A stretch of DNA of 64,000 nt from Bacteroides sp. Marseille-P3684 (GTDB lineage: Bacteria; Bacteroidota; Bacteroidia; Bacteroidales; Bacteroidaceae). Below, piece after piece: positions 43,524 through 51,775 of this stretch (position 1 is its first letter; each line of letters starts with the position of its first letter). The notes below the pieces were generated by a model, which had not been told where the DNA came from, searched no databases, and saw only the letters and a list, made by a program, of their open reading frames with translations. Made by a program: the position numbers and the translations under genes. The stretch is from positions 2,259,632 through 2,323,631 of the forward strand of contig NZ_LT985808.1 of NCBI RefSeq assembly GCF_900291465.1, given 5' to 3'.

Positions 43524-44969
43524 ATGCATATTATAGACCTGATTGTATTCCTCGTGTTTACCGGTGGCGTGATGCTGCTGGGATGTTCCTTCTTCAAGAA
43601 GAAGACCTCTTCGGATGAATTTACTTCTGCCGGACGCAGCCTGCCCGGATGGGTGGTCGGCATGTCCATCTTTGCCACATACGTGAGTAGCATCAGCTAC
43701 CTGGGGTATCCCGGAAAAGCGTTTGCCGGCGATTGGAATGCCTTTGTGTTCAGCATTTCCATCCCTGTGGCATCCTATTTTGCCGCAAAATATTTCGTCC
43801 CTTTCTATCGGAACATCGGGAGTGTGTCAGCCTACAGCTTCTTGGAAGAGCGTTTCGGAGTGTGGGCGCGGCTCTATGCCTCGATGTGTTACCTCCTGAC
43901 CCAGATAGCGCGTATGGGAGCCATCCTGTTCCTGCTGGCTCTGCCGATGAACAGCCTGATGGGGTGGAACATTCAGTTGGTCATCATCGTGACCAGCATT
44001 GCCATTATCATCTACTCGATGATGGGAGGCATGAAAGGGGTGATATGGACGGAAGCCATTCAGGGTTTCATCCTGATTGGTGGTGCTTTGGTGTGTCTGG
44101 CTGTCCTCCTGTTCAAGATGCCGGAAGGTCCGATGCAGACCTTTGAGATTGCTGCACAGGACAACAAGTTCTATCTGGGCGACCTCTCGCTGGACATCAG
44201 TTCCTCCACATTCTGGGTATGCCTGATTTACGGCATCTTTATCAACCTGCAGAACTACGGTATCGACCAGAACTACGTGCAGCGCTATCATACAGCCAAG
44301 AGTGAGCGTGAAGCCAAGTTCTCGGCACTCTTCGGAGGTTACCTGTTCATCCCCGTTTCTGCCATCTTCTTTCTGATTGGTACGGCGCTCTATGCGTATT
44401 ATAAGGTATACCCCGATTTGCTTCCGGCGGACATCCAGGCAAAGGCGGATTACGTGTTCCCCTTTTTTATTGTTCAGGAATTGCCGGTGGGAGTGACGGG
44501 ACTGCTCATTGCCTCCATTTTTGCTGCCGGAATGAGTACGGTGGCAACCAGCGTGACCAGTTCGTCGACCATCATCCTGACCGACTATTACAAGCGTTTT
44601 CGCAAGCAGGCTTCCGATAAGGAACAACTGCTGGTTCTGAAGATAGGCAGCCTGGCGATAGGTGTGCTCGGCATCCTCGTCGCCATCGCTTTCCTGAATG
44701 TCAACAGTGCGCTGGATGCCTGGTGGATGTTGTCATCCATCTTCAGTGGCGGTATGCTCGGACTGTTCCTGCTGGGGTATCTCTCGCGGAAGTTTGTCCG
44801 CAATTTCGATGCCATCCTGGGTGTCGTCTGTGGCGTCATCCTCGTGGCATGGATTACCATCAGCCCGCTGGTGCATGACAACCTTGCCATCGTCTTTGGC
44901 ACCTTGCTCATCTTCTGTGTTGGTTTCCTGAGCGCAAGTATCTGCAATCGCTTCCGGAAAAAGGCATGA
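43524..44969 (+). CDS. Sodium:solute symporter (SSS family)
   Basis: This 481-residue inner-membrane transporter has about 13 helices and no signal peptide. The SSS core is clear: SDEFTSAGRSLPGWVVGMSIFATYVSSISYLGYPG, YFVPFYRNIGSVSAYSFLEERFG, the family signature GVTGLLIASIFAAGMSTVATSV, and GGMLGLFLLGYLSRK. It presumably imports the substrate of the aldolase encoded just upstream. Homologues in similar loci are sialic-acid or sugar-acid importers; the substrate here is not decided by the sequence. A large bidirectional terminator follows. Confidence 0.88.
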   Translation: MHIIDLIVFLVFTGGVMLLGCSFFKKKTSSDEFTSAGRSLPGWVVGMSIFATYVSSISYLGYPGKAFAGDWNAFVFSISIPVASYFAAKYFVPFYRNIGSVSAYSFLEERFGVWARLYASMCYLLTQIARMGAILFLLALPMNSLMGWNIQLVIIVTSIAIIIYSMMGGMKGVIWTEAIQGFILIGGALVCLAVLLFKMPEGPMQTFEIAAQDNKFYLGDLSLDISSSTFWVCLIYGIFINLQNYGIDQNYVQRYHTAKSEREAKFSALFGGYLFIPVSAIFFLIGTALYAYYKVYPDLLPADIQAKADYVFPFFIVQELPVGVTGLLIASIFAAGMSTVATSVTSSSTIILTDYYKRFRKQASDKEQLLVLKIGSLAIGVLGILVAIAFLNVNSALDAWWMLSSIFSGGMLGLFLLGYLSRKFVRNFDAILGVVCGVILVAWITISPLVHDNLAIVFGTLLIFCVGFLSASICNRFRKKA

Positions 44970-44996
44970 ATCCCTGAAACTGTCTTGTCAAGATTA

Positions 44997-45080
44997 AAAT
45001 AGTCCACCGGGCAGCCGTACAGAACTCCCATCAGCTCAGGTTCTCGTTCTGTACGGCTGTCCCCGGTAGACTATTTTTTT
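44997..45080. terminator. Long bidirectional terminator between the symporter and nudC
   Basis: A long imperfect stem (AAATAGTC...GCAGCCGTACAGAAC paired with GTTCTGTACGGCTG...GACTATTT) spans 44997-45075, with an A-run on its left and nine T on its right. It can end both the plus-strand symporter and the minus-strand nudC transcripts. Confidence 0.85.
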
Positions 45081-45083
45081 TTA

Positions 45084-45857
45084 TCATTTGCCAATCCAGT
45101 GGTCAATCAACTTACGGGCAAGACTCACCTTGCCGGGGATGTTGGGCAAATGGTCTTTGTGAAAGAAGTCCCCGGCGCTGAGCTCGGAATCCTGCAACTT
45201 GATGGTTCCGCTTTCATATTCAGCCGTGAAACCCACCATCAGCCCGAAGGGGTAGGGCCACGCTTGGCTCGCAAAATAGCGGATATTGCGGATACGCAGA
45301 CCCGTTTCCTCCATGACTTCCCGTTCCACGCACTCTTCCAGCGTCTCTCCGGTTTCCACAAAACCTGCCACCAGTCCGTAGTAGTCCCCCTTGAAGTTGC
45401 GGGCATGCACCATGAGTGCTTCGTCACCCCGGGTTATCAGGACAATGATGGCGGTCGACACCGTCGGCCATATCTCCTTACCACAGCCCGAGCAGCATTT
45501 GCTGATGTTGGTATGCCAGTCCATTGGCATGCCGCATGACGGGCAGAAGCGGGAATTTCTGTCCCAGTAAATCAGTTCCTGAGCCTTTCCAGCTTTCTGG
45601 TATTGGCTGGGGAGCAGCACCTCAAACGAGGCCCGCAGCCCCATCATGATGAACCGCTCGTTTTCGAGAACCGGTGACGGGAGGGCATACGCGTTGAAGG
45701 TTTCGCCGTCGAACATCGAAAGTTCGTGGATGTGCGTCCATGCAGCCACCGGAGTTGGAGGCTCGTTTTGATAAGGTATTGTCAGTTTGCCGTCTTTCTT
45801 CTCCAGCAGCAGCTGGTCGTTGAAGAAGACGAACCAAAGTCTTTTCTCGTTGTCCAT
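45084..45857 (-). CDS. nudC: NAD(+) diphosphatase / NADH pyrophosphatase (NudC)
   Basis: This 257-residue Nudix hydrolase cleaves NADH to NMNH and AMP and can remove NAD caps from RNA. It has a zinc ribbon (FCPSCGMPMDW and SKCCSGCGKEIWP), the Nudix box GFVETGETLEECVEREVMEETGL, and the NudC-specific SQAWPYPFGLMVGF sequence (SQPWPFPxS in E. coli). The N-terminal domain starts MDNEKRLWFVFFNDQLLL. A stand-alone gene. The Nudix glutamates (REVMEETG) are all present, so activity is expected. Confidence 0.93.
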   Translation of the reverse strand: MDNEKRLWFVFFNDQLLLEKKDGKLTIPYQNEPPTPVAAWTHIHELSMFDGETFNAYALPSPVLENERFIMMGLRASFEVLLPSQYQKAGKAQELIYWDRNSRFCPSCGMPMDWHTNISKCCSGCGKEIWPTVSTAIIVLITRGDEALMVHARNFKGDYYGLVAGFVETGETLEECVEREVMEETGLRIRNIRYFASQAWPYPFGLMVGFTAEYESGTIKLQDSELSAGDFFHKDHLPNIPGKVSLARKLIDHWIGK

Positions 45858-46011
45858 AGTTTGTCGTTTGTTTCTTCGGTAAATTCACGCAAAGTTATAT
45901 GAATCTCCGCAAAGCGCTCCCCTTGCAGGAAGGTAAGTTGCGAAAATCTTCCGGCTTTCACCCGTCTGTCTGAACCCGAAGATGGAGAAAGTCACCAAGA
46001 GATGCCCGGGC

Positions 46012-46046
46012 TTTGCATGGGGTGTGGCGTATTTTTCTTATCTTTG
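46012..46046 (+). promoter_or_regulatory. Promoter of the clostripain-nucleotidase operon
   Basis: A -33 TTTG (46012-46015) and a -7 TATCTTTG (46039-46046) fit the Bacteroides promoter consensus with 23 bases between them, slightly longer than the usual spacing. The ATG at 46073 is 27 bases on. Confidence 0.55.
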
Positions 46047-46072
46047 GCCGTTCAAAACAAAAAACTGAATAT

Positions 46073-47269
46073 ATGGTATTTCGTAGACTGATAAATTGTC
46101 TGGCTTTCGGCCTGATTGTAATTATCGGACTGTCGGTTTCAGGCTGTGATGATAAGGTGGACACGGATCGGCTCGCCGAGAAGACTCTCTTCATGTATTT
46201 CCCCTGGTCGAATAACCTGACCGGTTATTTCCGGACAAATATCTCCGATATGGAGCAAGCTATCAGCCAGCGTGGGCTGGAGAATGAACATGTGATAGTC
46301 TTCTTTTCGACGGCTCCGGATGAGGCCGAGCTGTATGAGATTGTATGCAAGAAAGGCAAGTGCGAGCACAACATCCTGAAACGTTATACGGATCCTGCTT
46401 TTACCACATCGCAGGGTATTACGGGCATTCTGAACGATGTCAAGTCCTTTGCGCCCGCCCGGACGTATGCCATGACCATCGGTTGTCACGGCATGGGCTG
46501 GATCCCGGTATACAACAGCCGGGCACGTTCGTTGGTTCCCTTCAAATACCATTGGGATGTGGACGGTGCTCCCCTGACGCGTTTCTTCGGCGGTACGGAG
46601 AAAGCTTATCAGACGGATGTCACGGCGTTGGCAGACGGCATTGCCAATGCCGGCATGACCATGGAGTTTATCCTGTTTGACGATTGTTACATGGCATCCG
46701 TGGAGGTAGCATACGATTTGCGTCACGTGACCGGTCATCTCATTGCTTCCACATGCGAGATGATGGCTTACGGTCTTCCGTATGCCCGAATAGGAGCTTA
46801 CCTGTTGGGAACACCCGATTATCAGGCGATTTGCGACCACTTCTATGAGTTCTATTCTGCCTACAATCTGCCTTATGGCACACTTTCGGTCATTGACTGT
46901 TCCCAGCTGGATGCCCTGGCTGAAGTGATGAATGAAATCAATGCCCGGTATACGTTTGACACCTCTCTGCTAGGTTATCTTCAAAGGCTCGACGGCTATA
47001 GTCCAACCATCTTTTACGATATGGGCGATTATGTCTCCACGTTGAACCGGGGAGAGCACTTGCAGGAGCTTTTTGAGGAACAGCTGGCACGGACGGTTAT
47101 CTATTCGGTGCACACTGACGAATATTATACCACCCTTTCGCAACCGAACGTACGGCCTATCCATTCCTTCTCAGGGCTGACCATTTCGGACCCGAGCACC
47201 AGTTCGGAGGCTGTAGCCAAGACCAACACCGCCTGGTGGAAAGCTACGCACCGTTCCACCACCTATTAA
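46073..47269 (+). CDS. Clostripain-family (C11) cysteine peptidase lipoprotein
   Basis: The start ATG 46073 (MVFRRLINCLAFGLIVIIGLSV) gives a signal with lipobox VSGC, so the protein is a 398-residue lipoprotein. Its core is peptidase C11: the catalytic His in TIGCHGMGWIPV and the catalytic Cys in FDDCYMASVEVAYDL. The family cleaves after arginine or lysine; in Bacteroides fragilis the member fragipain activates its own enterotoxin. It is the first of five plus-strand genes with small gaps. C11 enzymes need self-cleavage for activation; a processing site could not be picked out. A frame from 46013 adds 20 residues but lies ahead of the promoter. Confidence 0.85.
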   Translation: MVFRRLINCLAFGLIVIIGLSVSGCDDKVDTDRLAEKTLFMYFPWSNNLTGYFRTNISDMEQAISQRGLENEHVIVFFSTAPDEAELYEIVCKKGKCEHNILKRYTDPAFTTSQGITGILNDVKSFAPARTYAMTIGCHGMGWIPVYNSRARSLVPFKYHWDVDGAPLTRFFGGTEKAYQTDVTALADGIANAGMTMEFILFDDCYMASVEVAYDLRHVTGHLIASTCEMMAYGLPYARIGAYLLGTPDYQAICDHFYEFYSAYNLPYGTLSVIDCSQLDALAEVMNEINARYTFDTSLLGYLQRLDGYSPTIFYDMGDYVSTLNRGEHLQELFEEQLARTVIYSVHTDEYYTTLSQPNVRPIHSFSGLTISDPSTSSEAVAKTNTAWWKATHRSTTY

Positions 47270-47289
47270 CCAACCTTACACGCTGCATC

Positions 47290-48963
47290 TTGAAGACGAA
47301 AGAAATCCATCTGAAACTCATTGAGACGAGCGACATACACGGGAACTTCTTCCCCTACAACTTCGTTACCGACCAACCGTCGGAAGGGAGCCTGGCGAGA
47401 GTATGCGCGTTGCTGGAGAAGTTGAGGGAGAAGTGGGGCGATCGCCTGGTGTATATCGATAACGGAGACATTCTTCAAGGACAGCCTACTGCCTACTACT
47501 ATGACTTTGTCGATACGCAGTCGGAACATCTGGCGGCCTCCATGCTCAACTACCTGCACTGTGATGTGGGCAACATGGGAAACCATGACATCGAAGGTGG
47601 ACATGCTGTCTACGACCGTTGGGTACGTGACTGCCGTTTCCCTATCCTGGGAGCCAACGTCATCGATGTACGCACTGGGAAGCCTTATCTGACGCCGTAT
47701 GTCATGCTTGAACGTGCCGGGGTCCGCATCGCCGTGTTTGGTATGATTACGCCTGCCATTCCCATGTGGCTACCCGAGAATCTGTGGAGTGGCCTGCATT
47801 TTGAGGACATGGAGGAATGTGCCCGTCAGTGGGTGCCTTACATTCTCGAACGCGAGAAGCCGGATGTCCTCGTCGGCGTGTTCCATGCCGGCAGGGAGTC
47901 GGTGCGTCAGATTGATTTCTACAACGAAGACGCCACGCTCGACATTGCCCGCAATGTGCCGGGATTCGATGCCATTCTCATCGGCCATGACCATCGCCGT
48001 TTCTGCGACACGGTGACCAATACGGAAGGGCGTCCCGTGTGGATTGTCAATCCTGCCCACAACGGCGTGATGGTGGGAGAAGTGGACATACGGGTGTCGA
48101 AACTGGAAGACCGCGTGGTGTACAAGAAGGTTAGTGCCAAGCTGACCCGCACGGGATTCTACGGCGTCAGTGAGGCGTTCATGCAGCATTTTGCCGATGC
48201 CTACGAAACGGTGAAAGCCTTTGTCTCCCGACGGATAGGAACCGTGGCGGAGACACTGAAGACAGAGCCTGCCTACTTCGGGCCGTCCGCTTTCATCGAT
48301 TTCATTCACCGCATGCAGCTGGAGCTGACACATGCCGACATCTCTTTCTGTGCCCCGCTGTCCTATGACGCGATTATCCGTGCCGGGGACGTTTACATGC
48401 GCGACATGTTTAATCTATACCGTTACGAGAACATGCTCTATACGATGCTTCTCACCGGACGGGAGGTGAAAGACTACCTGGAGTATTCCTATACCTTGTG
48501 GACCAACCGGATGCAGACCCCTGCCGACCACATCATGCTGCTGGCTCCGCTGGATAATGCGGGAACACGTTACGGCTTCCGGAATTTTGCCTTCAACTTT
48601 GATTCGGCTGCCGGCATCTGCTATACGGTGGATGTCACCCGTCCACAAGGCGAGAAGATTACCATCACTTCGATGGCAGACGGACGTCCTTTTGACACGG
48701 CGGCCACCTACCGGGTTGCCATCAATTCGTACCGGGGCAATGGGGGAGGAGAGCTGCTCACCATCGGCGCAGGCATACCGAAGGAGGAACTGGCGACACG
48801 CATCGTGGAGATTACACCGAAGGATTTACGCTATTACCTTATGAAATACATCGAACGGCAGGGAACCGTCAGCCCGAAGCCGCTGAACCAATGGAAGTTT
48901 ATTCCAGAGGCATGGACCGGGCCTGCCATCGAGCGCGACCGCAAGCTGCTGTTTGGAAAGTAA
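47290..48963 (+). CDS. 5'-nucleotidase/2',3'-cyclic phosphodiesterase-family enzyme
   Basis: This 557-residue two-domain hydrolase releases phosphate from nucleotides. The metallophosphatase domain shows ETSDIHGNFFPY, DNGDILQGQPTAYY, GNMGNHDIEGG, VFHAGRES and IGHDHRRF, all metal ligands present. The C-terminal domain has SYDAIIRAGDVYMRDMFNLYRYENMLY and VAINSYRGNGGGELLT. No ATG precedes the domain. TTG 47290 gives a compact start, while a GTG at 47236 would overlap the clostripain gene by 34 bases and add 18 residues. I prefer TTG. No signal peptide is visible, unusual for this family, unless the true start is further upstream. It is likely translationally coupled. Confidence 0.8.
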   Translation: MKTKEIHLKLIETSDIHGNFFPYNFVTDQPSEGSLARVCALLEKLREKWGDRLVYIDNGDILQGQPTAYYYDFVDTQSEHLAASMLNYLHCDVGNMGNHDIEGGHAVYDRWVRDCRFPILGANVIDVRTGKPYLTPYVMLERAGVRIAVFGMITPAIPMWLPENLWSGLHFEDMEECARQWVPYILEREKPDVLVGVFHAGRESVRQIDFYNEDATLDIARNVPGFDAILIGHDHRRFCDTVTNTEGRPVWIVNPAHNGVMVGEVDIRVSKLEDRVVYKKVSAKLTRTGFYGVSEAFMQHFADAYETVKAFVSRRIGTVAETLKTEPAYFGPSAFIDFIHRMQLELTHADISFCAPLSYDAIIRAGDVYMRDMFNLYRYENMLYTMLLTGREVKDYLEYSYTLWTNRMQTPADHIMLLAPLDNAGTRYGFRNFAFNFDSAAGICYTVDVTRPQGEKITITSMADGRPFDTAATYRVAINSYRGNGGGELLTIGAGIPKEELATRIVEITPKDLRYYLMKYIERQGTVSPKPLNQWKFIPEAWTGPAIERDRKLLFGK

Positions 48964-49001
48964 GTCGTCCATCGGGCAACAGATTAAGAATAAGGAAACT
49001 G

Positions 49002-50816
49002 ATGAACCGTAGTTTGAGAAATATCGGATGGTTGGGAATTGTCTTATGGCTCCTGTTCGGGTGTGTACACAAGCCGCAGGAAACAGTGGATGCATTGCCC
49101 TATTGTGAGGAGGACACGACTGCATGGGGGCTGCTGACCACCGACGGCACTGTGGCTGCTCCTTCCGGAACGTGGAGGCAGGCACCGTCTGCCGTAGTCA
49201 ACGGACGGTTCACGGCGACAGATACGGACGGTCGGGTACACCTTTACGGACTGGAACAGCCGGACCGTCCGTTGAGCCACACCGGCGGCTACTATCGGAT
49301 AGGATACTTCTTCGACCGGGTCACTGTGGCGCAGCATTCCCCGGACATGCCCTTTGTCTTGCTGGACCGTGATGGAGAGACGGTTGCCGTCGTGGATAAC
49401 TCCGTCCGGATGATGCATAACTTCTCGTGTGCCCGTGCCTTGGTCTATACGGACACAGGACATTATGGTTACATGGATTTGCAGGGACGGCTTGTCCTCC
49501 CCGCAGTGTATGATTATGCCGCCGACTTTGCCGACGGTGTCGCTCTCGTGGGACGCCTGGATGCTGACGGACGGATGGGCTATGCCTTCATTGATGAGAA
49601 CGGAGAGGTGGCAACCCTGCCCGGAACCTCTTCCCGGTTGTTGGGCGTACGCTACAGCGACGGGCTGTTGAACTGCCGTGAGCTGGATAGCGGACGCTGT
49701 GTCTATATGGACCGGAAGGGACGCGATGCCCTGTTCCTGTCCGACACCATCGTAGAGGCTTTCTCTTTCCGGAACGGTCGAGCCGTGGTGCAGTCGGAGC
49801 AGGGACGTGGAGTGATTGACCGACAGGGACGGTCGGTGGTGGCGTCCGTGTATACCGATATTTATCTGTCCGGGAAAGACCGCATGGCACTGTGCCGTGC
49901 CGGACAGTGGCAGCTGGCCGATGCCGAAGGGAATCCGCTGTCCCCGGCACGCTATGAGGCTGTCTCCCCGTTTCTGCCTTCGGATGCCCTTGTCGTGCGG
50001 AAGGCGGGCAGGATGGCCCTGCTGAATGCAGATGGTCATACCGCAGCAGTCGGCTGGGTGGACTCCATTGCCTGTGACCCGGTGGCGTTGAGGCTAGTAC
50101 CGCAGGTCTTCGTGCGTAGCGAGAAAGCAACGTCTCATGCCGCGGACAAGGTTATGGAGAAGGATTCCGTGAAGAAGGCCGACGAACCGTTGAAGCCGGA
50201 ACGGGAAGTACCCGTCCGTGTGACACACCGCACCGCCCCCGATTGGAGGACCGTCGGTAAGGACAACCCCTTCTATGCGGAAGCCGTGAAAGTAGTATCC
50301 GGCAGGTTGGAGGAAGACGATGCCGAACGCCGCCGCATCATCCTGAACTATGTGGAGCATCTGCGTACGGCTTATACGACCAAGGACGTTGATTTCCTGG
50401 AGCAGCTGTTCAGTGAACGTGCCCTGATTGTCGTCGGGACGGTCATCCGCGCTTCCTCCCAGGAGTCTGAAGGCTATCTGTCTCCCCGTCAGGTGGTCTA
50501 TAACATCAAGAGTAAACAGGAGTATCTCGGACGACTCAAGGAACTGTTCCGTGCCAACAAACATATAGACTTGCAGTTCAGTGGCTTCAAGATTATGCGT
50601 CATCCGACGGCCGAAGGAATCTATGGCGTCAGTCTGCGCCAGGCCTACCGTTCGGACCTCTATTCCGATGACGGCTATCTGTTCCTGTTATGGGACTTCC
50701 GCAACCCAGCCATGCCACAGATCCATGTGCGCACGTGGCAGCCCGCTTTCCCGGACGGACATACCCCGTTGCCTGAGGACGAGATACTCGACATACGTAA
50801 CTTTAATTTGCAATGA
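49002..50816 (+). CDS. WG-repeat lipoprotein
   Basis: This 604-residue lipoprotein starts at ATG 49002 (MNRSLRNIGWLGIVLWLLFGCVHK) with the lipobox LFGC, and the longer frame from 48891 runs back into the nucleotidase gene. Residues about 40-360 are degenerate WG/beta-propeller-like repeats (GYMDLQGRLVLPAVYDYA, GVIDRQGRSVVASVYTDI, QLADAEGNPLSPARYEAVSPF). Residues about 410-590 form an NTF2-like domain with AYTTKDVDFLEQLF and YLFLLWDFRNPAMPQIHVRTWQP. The same C-terminal domain is seen in several Bacteroidales lipoproteins of unknown role. It overlaps the next gene by four bases (ATGA). Confidence 0.75.
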   Translation: MNRSLRNIGWLGIVLWLLFGCVHKPQETVDALPYCEEDTTAWGLLTTDGTVAAPSGTWRQAPSAVVNGRFTATDTDGRVHLYGLEQPDRPLSHTGGYYRIGYFFDRVTVAQHSPDMPFVLLDRDGETVAVVDNSVRMMHNFSCARALVYTDTGHYGYMDLQGRLVLPAVYDYAADFADGVALVGRLDADGRMGYAFIDENGEVATLPGTSSRLLGVRYSDGLLNCRELDSGRCVYMDRKGRDALFLSDTIVEAFSFRNGRAVVQSEQGRGVIDRQGRSVVASVYTDIYLSGKDRMALCRAGQWQLADAEGNPLSPARYEAVSPFLPSDALVVRKAGRMALLNADGHTAAVGWVDSIACDPVALRLVPQVFVRSEKATSHAADKVMEKDSVKKADEPLKPEREVPVRVTHRTAPDWRTVGKDNPFYAEAVKVVSGRLEEDDAERRRIILNYVEHLRTAYTTKDVDFLEQLFSERALIVVGTVIRASSQESEGYLSPRQVVYNIKSKQEYLGRLKELFRANKHIDLQFSGFKIMRHPTAEGIYGVSLRQAYRSDLYSDDGYLFLLWDFRNPAMPQIHVRTWQPAFPDGHTPLPEDEILDIRNFNLQ

Positions 50817-51772
50817 GGATGAAACGTCTGATGATTTATCTCGCAGCCTGCTTGTGTTGCCTCACGATGGCGGCACAGAAGTTTGGAGTGGCACGTTTCC
50901 GGGTGATGCCGAACGACATCTCTGCCTACATCCATCCCGTGCGCGACCTGAACGGAGAGGCTTGCGCACTCATCAAGGTGGTGGGCAGCAAGGATTTCGC
51001 ATTCTCTACACCACTGGGCATCGTAAAGCGGGTCGATGAGGTGGGGGAGGTCTGGCTCTATGTGCCTCACGGGACCCGTTTGCTCACGGTGAAACATCCC
51101 CGATGGGGCGTCCTGCGCGACTATCGTCTGGACCCTGCGGCAGAATCGCGGTTGACCTATGAGCTGGTGCTTGCAGAACCCTTGCCGGATGCCGATGGAT
51201 GGGGTGTTCCTTTTCCTGAAATGCACCCCGTAGCTGTATGGAGAGTGGCGTCGGATATTCCACAACCGGAACCGGTCAGCTGGAAAGCACGCCGGGCGAA
51301 AGAACCCTGGAGGATGGTAGCATTGGTTGGTACAGGCATCAGTGACGGAGTCTCTGCGGGATTGCGGTTGGGAGTGATGCGCAGGCACGGTGCCTATGTC
51401 TATGGACAAACTAATTTTACGTCTCTCCCCTCTACGGTCGGTACATGTGACGACGAGGGCTATACGGCAGACGGTTTCCTCCCTTATTATACCGGACGTA
51501 CGGAAGATGCCCGCTGGCTCTTGACTGCCGGAGCCATGCACCGCCTGTTCGGGACCTTTTACCTGTATGAAGGTTTGGGATACGGCAAGCGTACGTTGGT
51601 GTGGCAGACCATCGAAGATACCTATCTGCGCCATGCACCCCGTTCAGTGGAAGGACTCTCTGCCGAACTGGGAGCCATGTATCGTTGGCGTATGCTGATG
51701 CTGTCCGCCGGTGTCACAACGATTGCTGCGGACTGGTGGGAAATGAATATAGGAATAGGAATAAGCTTTTGA
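50813..51772 (+). CDS. Secreted protein of unknown function
   Basis: This 319-residue protein has a signal peptide (MKRLMIYLAACLCCLTMAAQKFG, cleaved after AAQ or so). The mature part begins with a beta-rich domain (PNDISAYIHPVRDLNGEACALIKV, WLYVPHGTRLLTVKHP) that resembles a PEGA-like or DUF-type carboxypeptidase-regulatory fold. The C-terminal part (VALVGTGISDGVSAGLRLGVM, YVYGQTNFTSL, YLYEGLGYGKRTLVWQ, SAGVTTIAADWWEMNIGIGISF) alternates polar and hydrophobic residues in strands and ends in phenylalanine, as outer-membrane beta-barrel proteins do. It overlaps the WG gene by four bases and is followed at 3 bases by the LRR lipoprotein. Confidence 0.7.
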   Translation: MRMKRLMIYLAACLCCLTMAAQKFGVARFRVMPNDISAYIHPVRDLNGEACALIKVVGSKDFAFSTPLGIVKRVDEVGEVWLYVPHGTRLLTVKHPRWGVLRDYRLDPAAESRLTYELVLAEPLPDADGWGVPFPEMHPVAVWRVASDIPQPEPVSWKARRAKEPWRMVALVGTGISDGVSAGLRLGVMRRHGAYVYGQTNFTSLPSTVGTCDDEGYTADGFLPYYTGRTEDARWLLTAGAMHRLFGTFYLYEGLGYGKRTLVWQTIEDTYLRHAPRSVEGLSAELGAMYRWRMLMLSAGVTTIAADWWEMNIGIGISF

Positions 51773-51775
51773 ACC

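Noticed and set aside
43827..44627. A 266-codon minus-strand open frame
   Set aside because: It is antisense to the sodium symporter and very rich in His and Gln, typical for the reverse of membrane-protein codons.
49044..50039. A 331-codon minus-strand open frame
   Set aside because: It is antisense to the WG-repeat lipoprotein, without signal peptide or family resemblance.
50675..51634. A 319-codon minus-strand open frame
   Set aside because: It is antisense across two genes of the surface module and reads through their junction; no protein features are seen.
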